Shown in pieces: positions 24,569 through 32,506 of a stretch of DNA of 64,000 nucleotides. Where the stretch lies: positions 94,330 through 158,329 of the IMG/VR virus record IMGVR_UViG_3300028920_000032. One strand, 5' to 3'. The stretch is from a virus. Position numbers and translations under genes: made by a program. The notes beneath the pieces are model-generated. The model saw only the letters and a program-made list of their open reading frames with translations, searched no databases and had not been told where the DNA came from. Numbering within the stretch: the first letter of the stretch is position 1; every line of letters starts with the position of its first letter.

Positions 24569-24644
24569 TGCTCCAGACAGGACTCGAACCTGCACTAATT
24601 CATGACCTCAGCATGACGACTCCTACCAATTGGTCTACTGGAGC
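24569..24644 (-). tRNA. tRNA-Leu (anticodon GAG), short variable loop
   Basis: Acceptor GCTCCAG/CTGGAGC, anticodon stem TCATG/CATGA with loop CTGAGGT, T-arm GCAGG-TTCGAGT-CCTGT, discriminator A. Variable loop about 6 nt. D-arm nearly identical to the CAA and TAG leucine-type tRNAs. Confidence 0.85.
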
Positions 24645-24648
24645 AAAA

Positions 24649-24774
24649 CTATCTTTTTGATTTAGTTGTAGATTTATATTTACAATTTTCAGGATTGCAA
24701 TCTTTTCTACCACTAAATCTGTTTGTACATCCTCTATCTTTGTTATAATATATACAATTAATTCGTATTCTCAT
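24649..24774 (-). CDS. Tiny cysteine protein
   Basis: 41 codons overlapping the stop of the phosphoesterase gene. Cysteines at INCIYY, GCTNRF and DCNPENCKY; basic C-terminus. No family recognised. Confidence 0.45.
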   Translation of the reverse strand: MRIRINCIYYNKDRGCTNRFSGRKDCNPENCKYKSTTKSKR

Positions 24775-25325
24775 TATATCATCCTAACTAAATCCCAATT
24801 ATCATGCCTTGTTTCCATATATGCTTTTACTTGATCAAATGATACTGGAAAGAAATTGTGTAAATCAACACATACACTCATTGTTTTTCCAATAGCATGA
24901 TCAGCTTGTGTTTTATTGTGATGATGACCAAATAAATGCCAGGCATTCCAATGAGAACAATTCCATGACGACATCATATAATGACATAAAGTAATTTTCT
25001 GTTTGTTTATTTTAATGTCTTTTATCCACTGTACGCTGGCGCAATATTTTAATAACTCATCTTTTTTCCACATTTTTTTATCATGGTTTCCCCAAATAAA
25101 ATGAAAGTGGATGTTTCTTGGAATCTTTTTTAAGAATTCTAAACCTACATTTCTATTAAAAGAAAGGTCACCTAGAAAGTAAACTTGATCACCAGGTTTA
25201 GTCATGTGATACAAATTATAAATAATAGTATCATCCATAAACTCTACAGTTTCAAACGGACGTGAACAAACTTGCATAACATGCTTGTGATTTAAATGCC
25301 AATCTGACGTAAACCAATAATTCAA
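24774..25325 (-). CDS. Calcineurin-like metallophosphoesterase
   Basis: 183 aa with the complete metal-site motif series: TSDWHLNH, FLGDLSF, WGNHDK, LCHYMM and FGHHHN. Short stand-alone phosphoesterases like this act on diverse phosphodiesters, including phage-related nucleotides; the substrate is not readable here. Confidence 0.85.
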   Translation of the reverse strand: MNYWFTSDWHLNHKHVMQVCSRPFETVEFMDDTIIYNLYHMTKPGDQVYFLGDLSFNRNVGLEFLKKIPRNIHFHFIWGNHDKKMWKKDELLKYCASVQWIKDIKINKQKITLCHYMMSSWNCSHWNAWHLFGHHHNKTQADHAIGKTMSVCVDLHNFFPVSFDQVKAYMETRHDNWDLVRMI

Positions 25326-25352
25326 TTGCGACCTCCATATTTAATTGCGACT

Positions 25353-25637
25353 TTAAGGTAATAAACTTTTATTTATCTGACCATAAAAGTCGTTTTTATC
25401 ATTCTTTTTTAATGTTTCAAGAATATGTTCTGGAACACCTTCAGTCTCAACCATGCCATCATCATATATTTTTTTAGCTACTATATCTGGACTAATAACT
25501 AATTGCCAGCTATATATCCTGCTATCAGGTATATTATGCTTTTTTAATTCTTTCTTTGCTTTTTGTATTAGATCAGCAAATTCAGTAAAAGTTAATTCAT
25601 CATTATGTGCACATAAATCTATAGTTTTTTCTATCAT
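25353..25637 (-). CDS. Hypothetical protein
   Basis: 94 aa, mixed charge, no recognised domain. Lies between tRNA-Arg (TCG) and the phosphoesterase. Confidence 0.6.
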   Translation of the reverse strand: MIEKTIDLCAHNDELTFTEFADLIQKAKKELKKHNIPDSRIYSWQLVISPDIVAKKIYDDGMVETEGVPEHILETLKKNDKNDFYGQINKSLLP

Positions 25638-25664
25638 TATAAACTCCCTAAATTAATTTTCTAG

Positions 25665-25737
25665 ACCCACCGACAGGATTCGAACCTGCGTTAAACTGTT
25701 TCGAAGACAGCTGCCTAATCCAATCAGCCACAGTGGG
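25665..25737 (-). tRNA. tRNA-Arg (anticodon TCG)
   Basis: Acceptor CCCACTG/CGGTGGG, anticodon stem GCTGT/ACAGT with loop CTTCGAA, T-arm GCAGG-TTCGAAT-CCTGT. The D-stem is imperfect. Acceptor and T-arm style match tRNA-Arg (TCT) at 42993. Confidence 0.85.
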
Positions 25738-25992
25738 TTAATCTGCAGAAGCTGTAAAAACAATCGGTAAATAAGGTGCATATGCAATTTCTGCTTCTGC
25801 TTTGCTCCAATCTTTACAAGTATTATTTATATCACTTATATATTTTTTTGTTAAAAAGCAACGATATTCATCTTTATAAGTGTTAATTTTCTCTGGTACT
25901 CTAATTGGAAGAAGTGGTGATTGTATTAAGTGTTTACAATTTTCACAAGTTTGATTTCTTAATAATTTTTTAGTTTTTTCTTTCTTAGTCAC
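25738..25992 (-). CDS. Small Cys-motif protein (LLRNQTCENC family)
   Basis: 84 aa: KKLLRNQTCENCKHL, then CFLT and CKDW. First gene of a four-member tandem array (25738-26511) in which each start overlaps the previous stop as ATGA or TTGGATAA. Confidence 0.7.
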   Translation of the reverse strand: MTKKEKTKKLLRNQTCENCKHLIQSPLLPIRVPEKINTYKDEYRCFLTKKYISDINNTCKDWSKAEAEIAYAPYLPIVFTASAD

Positions 25993-26192
25993 ATTTTATA
26001 CCCTGTAAGTGGAACAGTGATTATTTGATCAAAAGTGCTATCAGTAACATTAGAAGCATACATTGCAGCTGCTCTTAACCACACTTCACATGTTCCGTTA
26101 GCTGTAATTTTTCTAGTGCACTTTGGATAATAAAAACAATTTTCACAAGTTTGATTCTTTAATAGTTTTTTAGTTTTTTCTTTCTTTTTCAT
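25989..26192 (-). CDS. Small Cys-motif protein (LLRNQTCENC family)
   Basis: 67 aa: KKLLKNQTCENCFYY, then CTRK and CEVW. Tandem paralogue. Confidence 0.7.
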   Translation of the reverse strand: MKKKEKTKKLLKNQTCENCFYYPKCTRKITANGTCEVWLRAAAMYASNVTDSTFDQIITVPLTGYKM

Positions 26193-26356
26193 CGCTTAGT
26201 CCAATGATCACAAGTATCTTCACTACTAACTGGTTTAACTAAAAAAGCACAAATACCAACCTGTGGCATTGGCTTGTCTAATTCAATCATCCTAACAGAA
26301 CTACAATTTTTACAACATTGATCTCTTAAAAGTTGTTTAGTTGTTTTTCTGCTCAT
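26189..26356 (-). CDS. Small Cys-motif protein (LLRNQTCENC family)
   Basis: 55 aa, below usual length cut-offs: KQLLRDQCCKNC, then ICAF and CDHW. ATGA overlaps at both ends place it in the same translated array. Confidence 0.65.
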   Translation of the reverse strand: MSRKTTKQLLRDQCCKNCSSVRMIELDKPMPQVGICAFLVKPVSSEDTCDHWTKR

Positions 26357-26511
26357 CTTTTAGTCCAAAAAAAGCATGTGCCATGTTTATGATCTTGACC
26401 GACTGTACATTTAATTACTATTGGTTTACCAAAAATAGTAGTCAGAAGCGCATGATAACAATTAACACAAGTTTGATTTCTTAATAATTTTTTAGTCTTT
26501 TGTTTATCCAA
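26353..26511 (-). CDS. Small Cys-motif protein (LLRNQTCENC family), TTG start
   Basis: 52 aa starting with TTG inside the previous gene's stop region (TTGGATAA). KKLLRNQTCVNC, then KCTV and CFFW. The family conservation supports the unusual start. Confidence 0.6.
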   Translation of the reverse strand: MDKQKTKKLLRNQTCVNCYHALLTTIFGKPIVIKCTVGQDHKHGTCFFWTKR

Positions 26512-26707
26512 TTTCTGTCACCTGTACAAACCCATCTCCAAAGCGACAATAGCCTTCTTCTAAACAAGATTGTTTATATTCATCTGAGTAAGTGTTCCAT
26601 GAAGGAATATGTTCTTCACATGCTTTCATAAACAACTTGTCTCTTTTAGATTTTGTCTTCTCTATATATCTTACTCGATTGCTTGATATCACAATTATCA
26701 AAAACAT
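26504..26707 (-). CDS. Hypothetical protein with two cysteines
   Basis: 67 aa; hydrophobic first 8 residues, then a charged body with CLEEGYC. It overlaps the nuclease gene upstream by 10 nt. The first Met may not be the real start. Confidence 0.5.
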   Translation of the reverse strand: MFLIIVISSNRVRYIEKTKSKRDKLFMKACEEHIPSWNTYSDEYKQSCLEEGYCRFGDGFVQVTEIG

Positions 26708-27423
26708 AATATTTGTGAAACCTCATCACTCATGTCATTAACTTTATATGGTTCAACGCCATCGTTAGTAACATGAAATAAACACATTGCAAATTTTGTA
26801 TTCTTTGGAAAATAGTTTTCTTCAATTAAAATAGTTTTGTAAATATTTAATTGTAATGAATAATGCATAAAATTACAGTCTTCTAAATGTTCCAGTGGAT
26901 AATGCATATATTTATCCCATCCGTTATGCTTTTTAATCTCTGCATTAGTTTTCCAATCATAAATATAAACAGTATCTTTCTTCTGCATTAGTAAATCAAT
27001 AGTTCCAGATATTCCTAATCTTTCTGAAAATATTATTACCTCGGTATTTAGAATTTTGTATTTTTTTAATAAATAGTCCATTATAGGAATTAATTCTTGG
27101 ACACGTTTTAATGCTTCTTCATTTGTAAGTTGTGGTAATTTTTTATCCATCATATAAGCTTCAGCATATGCATGAACTTGAGTACCTAAATCAAGAGAAG
27201 CTAATTTCTTCTCTTCCCAATTGTTTAGAACTTCTTCTTGTGTTATACCTTCTCTCTCGGCTATTCTTTTAGAATGTTTCTCTGCATCAAACTTTGGAGT
27301 AAAATTCTTAATAAATTTAGTACAACTCACAAGTTGTTGTTTAGTTTCTTCTACAAAATAAGTGTGAGAATCTTCATCAAATATTACAGTATGTCCACTA
27401 GGGTTTTGTGCTTTTCTTGTCAT
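26698..27423 (-). CDS. PD-(D/E)XK nuclease
   Basis: 241 aa. The RecB-like nuclease core is visible: GISGTIDLL (catalytic Asp), then YIYDWKTN (D-x-K), and a downstream YSLQLNIYKTIL matching the QxxxY motif of exonuclease/RecB-type enzymes. An early H (DLGTQVHAYAE) matches motif I. Likely a DNA exonuclease for recombination or host DNA breakdown. Confidence 0.85.
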   Translation of the reverse strand: MTRKAQNPSGHTVIFDEDSHTYFVEETKQQLVSCTKFIKNFTPKFDAEKHSKRIAEREGITQEEVLNNWEEKKLASLDLGTQVHAYAEAYMMDKKLPQLTNEEALKRVQELIPIMDYLLKKYKILNTEVIIFSERLGISGTIDLLMQKKDTVYIYDWKTNAEIKKHNGWDKYMHYPLEHLEDCNFMHYSLQLNIYKTILIEENYFPKNTKFAMCLFHVTNDGVEPYKVNDMSDEVSQILCF

Positions 27424-27429
27424 AATAAA

Positions 27430-27597
27430 TTAATTATGCTCTTGAATTTTTTGTTTGATGTTTTGAGTTCCATACCACAATTCTTGAAATATACCTTTTA
27501 AACCTTTCTCTTCTAATTCAACTGTGCATTGATATGCAAATATAAGAAAACTAACTAATAATATTATTCCTATAATTATTAATAAATATTTAATCAT
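27430..27597 (-). CDS. Small membrane-anchored protein
   Basis: 55 aa with one N-terminal transmembrane segment (LLIIIGIILLVSFLIF) and a short charged tail. Not recognised; small single-span proteins of this kind can be holin or antiholin candidates, but nothing confirms that. Confidence 0.5.
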   Translation of the reverse strand: MIKYLLIIIGIILLVSFLIFAYQCTVELEEKGLKGIFQELWYGTQNIKQKIQEHN

Positions 27598-27598
27598 A

Positions 27599-27830
27599 TT
27601 AATTCTCCATCTTTAAAATTGGCACATGAAAGAGCTTCATCTCTTTTAAATCATCTTTTTCATATTGTAGTCCTATGATACCTGTTTTTAAATTAATTTC
27701 ATTGAAATAAAGTTTTAAACTTTAAATTGGGTAAAAACTTAAGAAAATATTCTGCAGCTTTTTTAAAACTAGAATATATTCTCATAGTTTGTTTTTCGTC
27801 TATAGTAGAATATATCATATACCCTTTCAT
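27599..27830 (-). pseudogene. Small gene split by a single-base frameshift
   Basis: A frame starting MKGYMIYSTIDEKQ after a GGAGG site stops after 43 codons. If the AAAA near 27725 is read as AAA it continues as KLYFNEINLKTGIIG... to a stop overlapping the next start. The joined product of about 77 residues is not recognised. Confidence 0.5.
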
Positions 27831-27859
27831 ATTAACCTCCAGTAAAAAATTATGGTAAT

Positions 27860-28372
27860 TCATTCAATCCAAACAGGTTTATATCTTAACGCTCTTTTTA
27901 CTTCTGATATTTTGTATGCTTTATTTGGTCCTGAAATTGGGTCATGAATTAAATAATATCTGTTGTCTAATATACCAGTTATTATTATATAATGACCTCC
28001 ACCATATGTATAGCCTCTACTAGAGATATATTTGGCATCAATTACAGCTAATACAACACCACTTCCATAATAACAATCTAAATTCTTAAGAAATTTATAA
28101 TCAATATAATATAATTGTAAAATAAATAAAAGTTCAAATATTCCAGTTGCACCATCTTCTGCTTTGTAACCAATTAGTTTTCTAGCATCTTCAACTGTAA
28201 TATCAACGCCACTACGTTGAATTAGCATAGCTGCACATGCAGGACCACAATTCCCAACTCCAGTATCAATCTGAGATTTATACCAATTAGTTTCATCAAA
28301 CAGTTTGATGTTATCTTCTGAAAAACTAAACGTGATCATTAAAAGTAGTATTATAATAAATAATTTATTCAT
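27860..28372 (-). CDS. Exported C39-type cysteine peptidase-like protein
   Basis: 170 aa with a signal peptide (LFIIILLLMITFSFS). GNCGPACAAML carries the catalytic-type Cys, GGGHYIIITG the His and IHDPISG the Asp, the order seen in papain-like C39 peptidases. It has no ABC transporter part, so it would act alone in the periplasm or outside. Confidence 0.75.
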   Translation of the reverse strand: MNKLFIIILLLMITFSFSEDNIKLFDETNWYKSQIDTGVGNCGPACAAMLIQRSGVDITVEDARKLIGYKAEDGATGIFELLFILQLYYIDYKFLKNLDCYYGSGVVLAVIDAKYISSRGYTYGGGHYIIITGILDNRYYLIHDPISGPNKAYKISEVKRALRYKPVWIE

Positions 28373-28375
28373 AAA

Positions 28376-28723
28376 TTATACTGATAATTTAGCTTTAGTA
28401 ATTTCCTTACGAATCCTAGAATCTCTTGCTTTTACAAGCAAATCCCACAATTCTTCGGGAGACATCAATCTTATTCGAGTCTTGAACAATGGGCTGTCTG
28501 TAAACACATCAAAAAAATCATTCTCTTTTATAAATTCTTCAAAACCTATTTCATACCCCCTATTAATTTCTACCATGTAGTCATCAAATCTTTCTTTTTT
28601 TCTATGCTTGTGTTCTACCCAATACATCAAAATTTTATTAAAAAGTTTACTCAAGCTGTTATATGTTTTTCCAATACTAGGATCTGCTAGTCCAAAATGT
28701 CGTTCTGCAAAAATAAATTTCAT
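28376..28723 (-). CDS. Hypothetical protein
   Basis: 115 aa, charged, no recognised domain. It overlaps the next gene by 4 nt (ATGA) in a run of four co-translated genes. Confidence 0.6.
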   Translation of the reverse strand: MKFIFAERHFGLADPSIGKTYNSLSKLFNKILMYWVEHKHRKKERFDDYMVEINRGYEIGFEEFIKENDFFDVFTDSPLFKTRIRLMSPEELWDLLVKARDSRIRKEITKAKLSV

Positions 28724-29076
28724 GATATCAACATTCCTTTCGTAAGAAATTTTTTACTTTTTTTATCAGTTTTTACTAATTGAATTATTTCTTCAGTCTT
28801 TAATTTTCTTTTCCTTAAATTAATATCGACTTCATAAACTAAAAAGTTATAATCACTACTATTTAAATAATCTTCAAATCTGATGGGCACCCACTGAGAA
28901 CACTGATCTTGACTGGCATAATGAAATTGTTGTCTATGATCAGTAATAGCTCGAACTCGTTTTTGATAAGCCTCAAAGATCCTAGAAGTTAAATTATAAA
29001 CATCATCAACTACCATAAGAGAGTTTCTATATATTTTTTCATATTGATTTATAGCTGCAAATAGCCAAATTTTCAT
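28720..29076 (-). CDS. Hypothetical protein, paralogue pair A
   Basis: 118 aa. Shares layout with the next gene: MK(I/V)WL N-terminus, a mid-section ending in ...Y..F(V/L)VYE-EV, and the C-terminal motif KFLTKGML. A local duplication. Confidence 0.6.
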   Translation of the reverse strand: MKIWLFAAINQYEKIYRNSLMVVDDVYNLTSRIFEAYQKRVRAITDHRQQFHYASQDQCSQWVPIRFEDYLNSSDYNFLVYEVDINLRKRKLKTEEIIQLVKTDKKSKKFLTKGMLIS

Positions 29077-29432
29077 TCTTTTAACATTCCTTTCGTAAAA
29101 TGCTTTTTACACTGTTCAGTATTTCGTAAAAGATCCATGGCTGCTTGTTGATTCAATTTCTTTTTTTTGCCATTAACTTCAGCTTCAAATATTACAAAAT
29201 CACTATAATTATTAACATAAGCAAAAAATGACATCGGTTTTTTATCCATCCAATTTTCTCTATTCCAACTATTTTCTTGATGCCACTTAATTCTTTTTTC
29301 TTCTTTGGCATGAACTACTTTCCACCATTCGTATATTTGTTTGCCCATGTATTCTACATTATCAAACACTCTAAGTGGATTTACATTTATAGCATGTTTT
29401 GATCCAGTTTTAGTCATTAACCAAACTTTCAT
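29073..29432 (-). CDS. Hypothetical protein, paralogue pair B
   Basis: 119 aa, diverged duplicate of the preceding gene: MKVWLMTKT N-terminus and KKHFTKGML C-terminus. No known domain. Confidence 0.6.
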   Translation of the reverse strand: MKVWLMTKTGSKHAINVNPLRVFDNVEYMGKQIYEWWKVVHAKEEKRIKWHQENSWNRENWMDKKPMSFFAYVNNYSDFVIFEAEVNGKKKKLNQQAAMDLLRNTEQCKKHFTKGMLKE

Positions 29433-29845
29433 TTTTCTCTCCGGATTTTACCATTCGGTAAAATTATATATATTAATCGACTCTTTTTACGAGCTTTGCG
29501 TACTGTTGACCAAGTGCCAGATCGTTGCTTTTCTGTATAATCTTTTGGAGTAGCAATTAGCATATCACAACTGTTTACAATATCCCAATTGCGTTCCATA
29601 TAATCTGTTGGTGCAAATATAAATTCAGCATTTTTATATGCTCTCTTATGGTTAATAATTGGGGGATGTATATAAATTGGTATATTTAATTTTTCTACTA
29701 TATCATGAAATTCAGCGTCAGCTCCAACACAGTCACCATGATGTGCTTCACACACATTTAATTCGTTTAATAAATTTCTGAGGGAATCTTTTTGCTCATT
29801 AGTCATACCAACTTGAGTGCCAGTAAATCCTAATCTATAATGCAT
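29429..29845 (-). CDS. SLOG-type nucleotide-binding Rossmann protein
   Basis: 138 aa. LGFTGTQ (phosphate-binding loop), HHGDCVGAD, and RSGTWSTVRKARKK near the C-terminus are the motifs of the SLOG/DprA-LOG-like superfamily, whose members bind nucleotide ligands, often in conflict systems. Stand-alone; ligand unknown. Confidence 0.7.
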   Translation of the reverse strand: MHYRLGFTGTQVGMTNEQKDSLRNLLNELNVCEAHHGDCVGADAEFHDIVEKLNIPIYIHPPIINHKRAYKNAEFIFAPTDYMERNWDIVNSCDMLIATPKDYTEKQRSGTWSTVRKARKKSRLIYIILPNGKIRREK

Positions 29846-29846
29846 A

Positions 29847-29917
29847 TAGCTCTAACCGGATTTGAACCGATGTGACTTGGTTGAGAACCAAGCAGCCTAC
29901 CGCTAGCTGATAGAGCC
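29847..29917 (-). tRNA. tRNA-Glu (anticodon CTC)
   Basis: Acceptor GGCTCTA/TAGAGCT, anticodon stem CTTGG/CCAAG with loop TTCTCAA, T-arm ATCGG-TTCAAAT-CCGGT, discriminator A. Similar in sequence to tRNA-Glu (TTC) at 44885. Confidence 0.9.
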
Positions 29918-30049
29918 AGTTTTTCTTTTATGTCTAGTAATAAGTTTGATTGGAAAGTATACAATGGCAAGTAATGCAAATGGGATGGTAACACCAAATA
30001 TAATATTGCCTATAAAAAATATTAATGCGTTTAAATTATAAACATCCAT
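29903..30049 (-). CDS. Small membrane protein overlapping tRNA-Glu
   Basis: 48 codons after AAGGAGAAAG. One long hydrophobic stretch (residues about 7-36) and a basic tail. The stop codon lies inside the tRNA-Glu D-arm, so mRNA and tRNA would be separated by processing at the tRNA 5' end. Confidence 0.5.
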   Translation of the reverse strand: MDVYNLNALIFFIGNIIFGVTIPFALLAIVYFPIKLITRHKRKTGSIS

Positions 30050-30068
30050 ACTTTCTCCTTATTACAAA

Positions 30069-30094
30069 CTAGCCGGAACAAATATCCCGGCTAG
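30069..30094 (-). terminator. Hairpin downstream of the basic protein gene
   Basis: 8-bp GC-rich stem CTAGCCGG/CCGGCTAG with a 10-nt loop, followed by only TTTG on the minus strand, so a weak terminator or a processing hairpin. Confidence 0.5.
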
Positions 30095-30126
30095 CTAGTT
30101 AATAATATTTTTATTGTCTTTAATAA

Positions 30127-30348
30127 TTATGCTGCAACTTCAGCTGTCTTTGTTGCTTTTTCTTCTCTACGTTTTTTAGCATTTTCCTTAGCTTGGTTTC
30201 TAGCTTCGACAACTTCAGCTTCGGTAACACCAAGCTTTTCAGCTCGTCTTCGAAGGCGTCTTGCATAAGCTCGAGCCCTGCGAGCTGCTTTCTTTTCCTC
30301 AAGAGTTTTCTTTACTCGAGGAGTTTTTGTGGTAACTACGTCTGACAT
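30127..30348 (-). CDS. Small Arg/Lys/Ala-rich basic protein (possible nucleoid protein)
   Basis: 73 aa, very basic, with a helical ARRARAYARRLRRRAEKLG stretch and alanine-rich ends, like histone-H1-type or DNA-condensing proteins. Its codons are richer in G and C than its neighbours. Two copies of the TTCGA-N7-TATAAT element lie directly upstream, so it is probably strongly transcribed. Confidence 0.65.
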   Translation of the reverse strand: MSDVVTTKTPRVKKTLEEKKAARRARAYARRLRRRAEKLGVTEAEVVEARNQAKENAKKRREEKATKTAEVAA

Positions 30349-30367
30349 ATATCCTCCTTATATCTAA

Positions 30368-30386
30368 ATTATATTCAACCCTCGAA
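30368..30386 (-). promoter_or_regulatory. Candidate phage promoter (proximal copy)
   Basis: TTCGAG-N7-TATAAT on the minus strand, about 20 nt upstream of the start of the basic protein at 30348. Confidence 0.65.
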
Positions 30387-30419
30387 GCTTTAAAATACTC
30401 CAGGTTGTTATTATAATTT

Positions 30420-30438
30420 ATTATAAAGCAGTGTCGAA
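30420..30438 (-). promoter_or_regulatory. Candidate phage promoter (distal copy)
   Basis: TTCGAC-N7-TATAAT on the minus strand, about 50 nt upstream of the proximal copy; the two form a tandem promoter for the basic protein. Confidence 0.65.
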
Positions 30439-30479
30439 GCTATTTATGTTTGTGTGATTTTGCTATAGCTTCATCGATT

Positions 30480-30812
30480 TTATCTCTCTTTTGTATATTC
30501 AATCATTAGGTTTTCTTCTCTCATAGCTTCATCAACCAATCTATCTATTTCACTTTTGTCCATAAGTCTTTTTGCTGTTTCTATCTTTAACCATATTTTA
30601 AATTTTTTATTGTTAACTAATCTTCTAAAAGCATTTTTTAGGTTCTGTTCTCTACTTCTTTCCTCTTGCCCTGTAACTATTATTCCGGTTTCCGAATGTT
30701 TGATTCGACAACAATTTTGATGTTTATTTCTATGTTGACCGCCAGCACCTTTACCGGAAAACCAAGTTATTTTAAGATCTTTTTTGGTTATTGAAAACAA
30801 CAGCTTTTTCAT
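30480..30812 (-). CDS. GGQ release-factor-domain protein (ArfB/PrfH-like)
   Basis: 110 aa, only the catalytic RF-1 domain: GKGAGGQHRNKHQNCCRI contains the GGQ (24-26) that hydrolyses peptidyl-tRNA on the ribosome, and the C-terminus is charged. It lacks codon-recognition domains, as in ArfB/YaeJ (ribosome rescue) or PrfH. The start at 30812 gives a standard N-terminus; an ATG 15 nt upstream is also possible. It fits with Pth2 and the tmRNA-like RNA as a ribosome-rescue set. Confidence 0.8.
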   Translation of the reverse strand: MKKLLFSITKKDLKITWFSGKGAGGQHRNKHQNCCRIKHSETGIIVTGQEERSREQNLKNAFRRLVNNKKFKIWLKIETAKRLMDKSEIDRLVDEAMREENLMIEYTKER

Positions 30813-30841
30813 TCTTGTAATCCCCATTATAACTTCGAATC

Positions 30842-31207
30842 TTAAGATGATTCTGTTTTATCTATTAAACTATAATAGCTCATTTTTTTAAATAATTCTT
30901 TGCCTACTTCTTTTCCATATTCTTCTATAACTTGCTCACCAGTTACTCTATTAAATATATTGATTTTAATTTGTAATTGAATATTAAGTGGAAGTTTTGA
31001 AGTGTCTATGGTAAACATTAAAAAAGAACTCTGTAAGTCTGAAAGTAAAGCATCTGTGTCTGAAAAAAACTCTGCAACCTTAGTTCTCTCTAAAAAAACT
31101 TCACTTAGAGATCTAAGCACTTTACCCTGAAATAATTGGCCGTCGATAAATGTTTGTATTATATAACCATCTTCTTCAGTATAATTTTTTACTTTTTTCT
31201 TTCTCAT
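30842..31207 (-). CDS. Hypothetical protein
   Basis: 121 aa with no recognised domain. The upstream sequence contains AAAGATAAACTTATAAATTT, a variant of the GATAAATA leader seen before other genes. Confidence 0.6.
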   Translation of the reverse strand: MRKKKVKNYTEEDGYIIQTFIDGQLFQGKVLRSLSEVFLERTKVAEFFSDTDALLSDLQSSFLMFTIDTSKLPLNIQLQIKINIFNRVTGEQVIEEYGKEVGKELFKKMSYYSLIDKTESS

Positions 31208-31234
31208 AAATTTATAAGTTTATCTTTATGTATT

Positions 31235-32071
31235 TTAAAACAATCTACTAGCTTTTGAATTCCAACTTGTATATAAATGTCCATCTTCTTGGAAGATAAG
31301 GCTTCTTATGTCATCATTTTTATTAGAGTCTTGTACACAATAATTAAAATATGTAACTGAAAGATTATCTAAATCATATACTTGTGCACCATATGGAAGT
31401 GAACGTATTTTAAATCCACGATTATCTACTTCTTTCTTTAGCTCATCAATTAGACGAGAATAAAGCTCACTTATCACTGGTTGCAAAAGTCGTAATCTTT
31501 CTATTAGTTTCTTTTTAGGAACATGTAATGGTGCCACTATTTGTCTCAATGAAAACTGATCAATGTTTCCAGTCTGTTTCACAACTCTAAGAATCTTTTT
31601 AAAACTAATATCATCTGGTATAAGCCAAGATATATTTAGAGTAGCTCTTGTTGTTATATTTAAATCTTGTGCATGTTTAAACAATTCTTTAAAATCTTCA
31701 AAATCTTGTAAAGTATTAATTGAGATGGCTAAAACGTCTAGACCGTTATATTTTAAATTGTGTAGATATGATAGATTTTTACTTAAAACTATACCGTTTG
31801 TTTGCAATTCGATCGGGTAATAGTCAAAAGCTTTCATTATGATATCTAATGCATATGCATTTATTGTGGGCTCACCTTTACCAGTTATTAGTACTGATGT
31901 TACACCAGCTGTTTGAGCTATATGTTTCACTTTGTCAAAATTACGTTTCATATATTCAATATCAGATGTTTTCATATAGCCGGTCATTTTAGATACACAA
32001 AAATTTTGACATTTATCTTTCATGTCACAACCTTTAAAAGGTACACAAATTGTTAAGTTGTTAGCTTGCAT
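31235..32071 (-). CDS. Radical SAM protein with unusual cysteine spacing
   Basis: 278 aa. The cluster motif is C15-x5-C21-x3-C25 (GCDMKDKCQNFC) instead of the usual Cx3Cx2C; ITGKGEPT is a GGEP-type SAM-binding motif and ELQTNG follows. A single catalytic domain without an obvious auxiliary cluster. It could modify RNA or a peptide; neighbours are translation-related (Pth2, GGQ protein), but this does not settle it. Confidence 0.75.
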   Translation of the reverse strand: MQANNLTICVPFKGCDMKDKCQNFCVSKMTGYMKTSDIEYMKRNFDKVKHIAQTAGVTSVLITGKGEPTINAYALDIIMKAFDYYPIELQTNGIVLSKNLSYLHNLKYNGLDVLAISINTLQDFEDFKELFKHAQDLNITTRATLNISWLIPDDISFKKILRVVKQTGNIDQFSLRQIVAPLHVPKKKLIERLRLLQPVISELYSRLIDELKKEVDNRGFKIRSLPYGAQVYDLDNLSVTYFNYCVQDSNKNDDIRSLIFQEDGHLYTSWNSKASRLF

Positions 32072-32086
32072 ATAACTCCTTCCAAT

Positions 32087-32506
32087 TTATAACAATTTAT
32101 ATTCTTTTGTTAGTTTGTCTATTTTTTCAGAATCATCTGGGCCAATAGCAATACAAGTAGTTGTTCGATTTCCAGCAAATTCTGTAAATCCACTGTCTAC
32201 TATTACAGCATGTGGAATTTTTAAACATTGTGCTTTTTTAGCCAAATCATATATTTCATCTTCACTATCACAAGAGACAACTACTTTAGTAAATCCTTCA
32301 GTAATCCATTTTTGCATTTCATCAGTTGCTGGAAAAATATACCAATCAATATATTGTGAATCTTCATAATCTAAAGTAAGTCTTGACATCCTATCAACAA
32401 ATACTTTCAATGAAGCATGTGCAACTTGAGCTGCTACTTTTCCCTTACGCATGTTGAGATCTTTTCTTACAACAATAACTTGTTTAACTTTTGAAATATT
32501 ATTCAT
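32087..32506 (-). CDS. pth2: Peptidyl-tRNA hydrolase, Pth2 type
   Basis: 139 aa. KQVIVVRKDLNMRKGKVAAQ, then AHAS, KVVVSCDSEDE and the C-terminal segment with TTTCIAIGPDD match the archaeal/eukaryotic-type Pth2 fold, not bacterial Pth. It recycles peptidyl-tRNA released from ribosomes. Pth2 in a bacterial virus is uncommon and fits the large tRNA set and rescue genes here. Confidence 0.85.
   Translation of the reverse strand: MNNISKVKQVIVVRKDLNMRKGKVAAQVAHASLKVFVDRMSRLTLDYEDSQYIDWYIFPATDEMQKWITEGFTKVVVSCDSEDEIYDLAKKAQCLKIPHAVIVDSGFTEFAGNRTTTCIAIGPDDSEKIDKLTKEYKLL

Noticed and set aside
25738-26511. Repeated KLLRNQTCENC segments considered as a CRISPR-like or direct-repeat array
   Set aside because: The repeats are protein-coding paralogues with overlapping starts and stops; nucleotide repeats are imperfect and spacing follows gene length.
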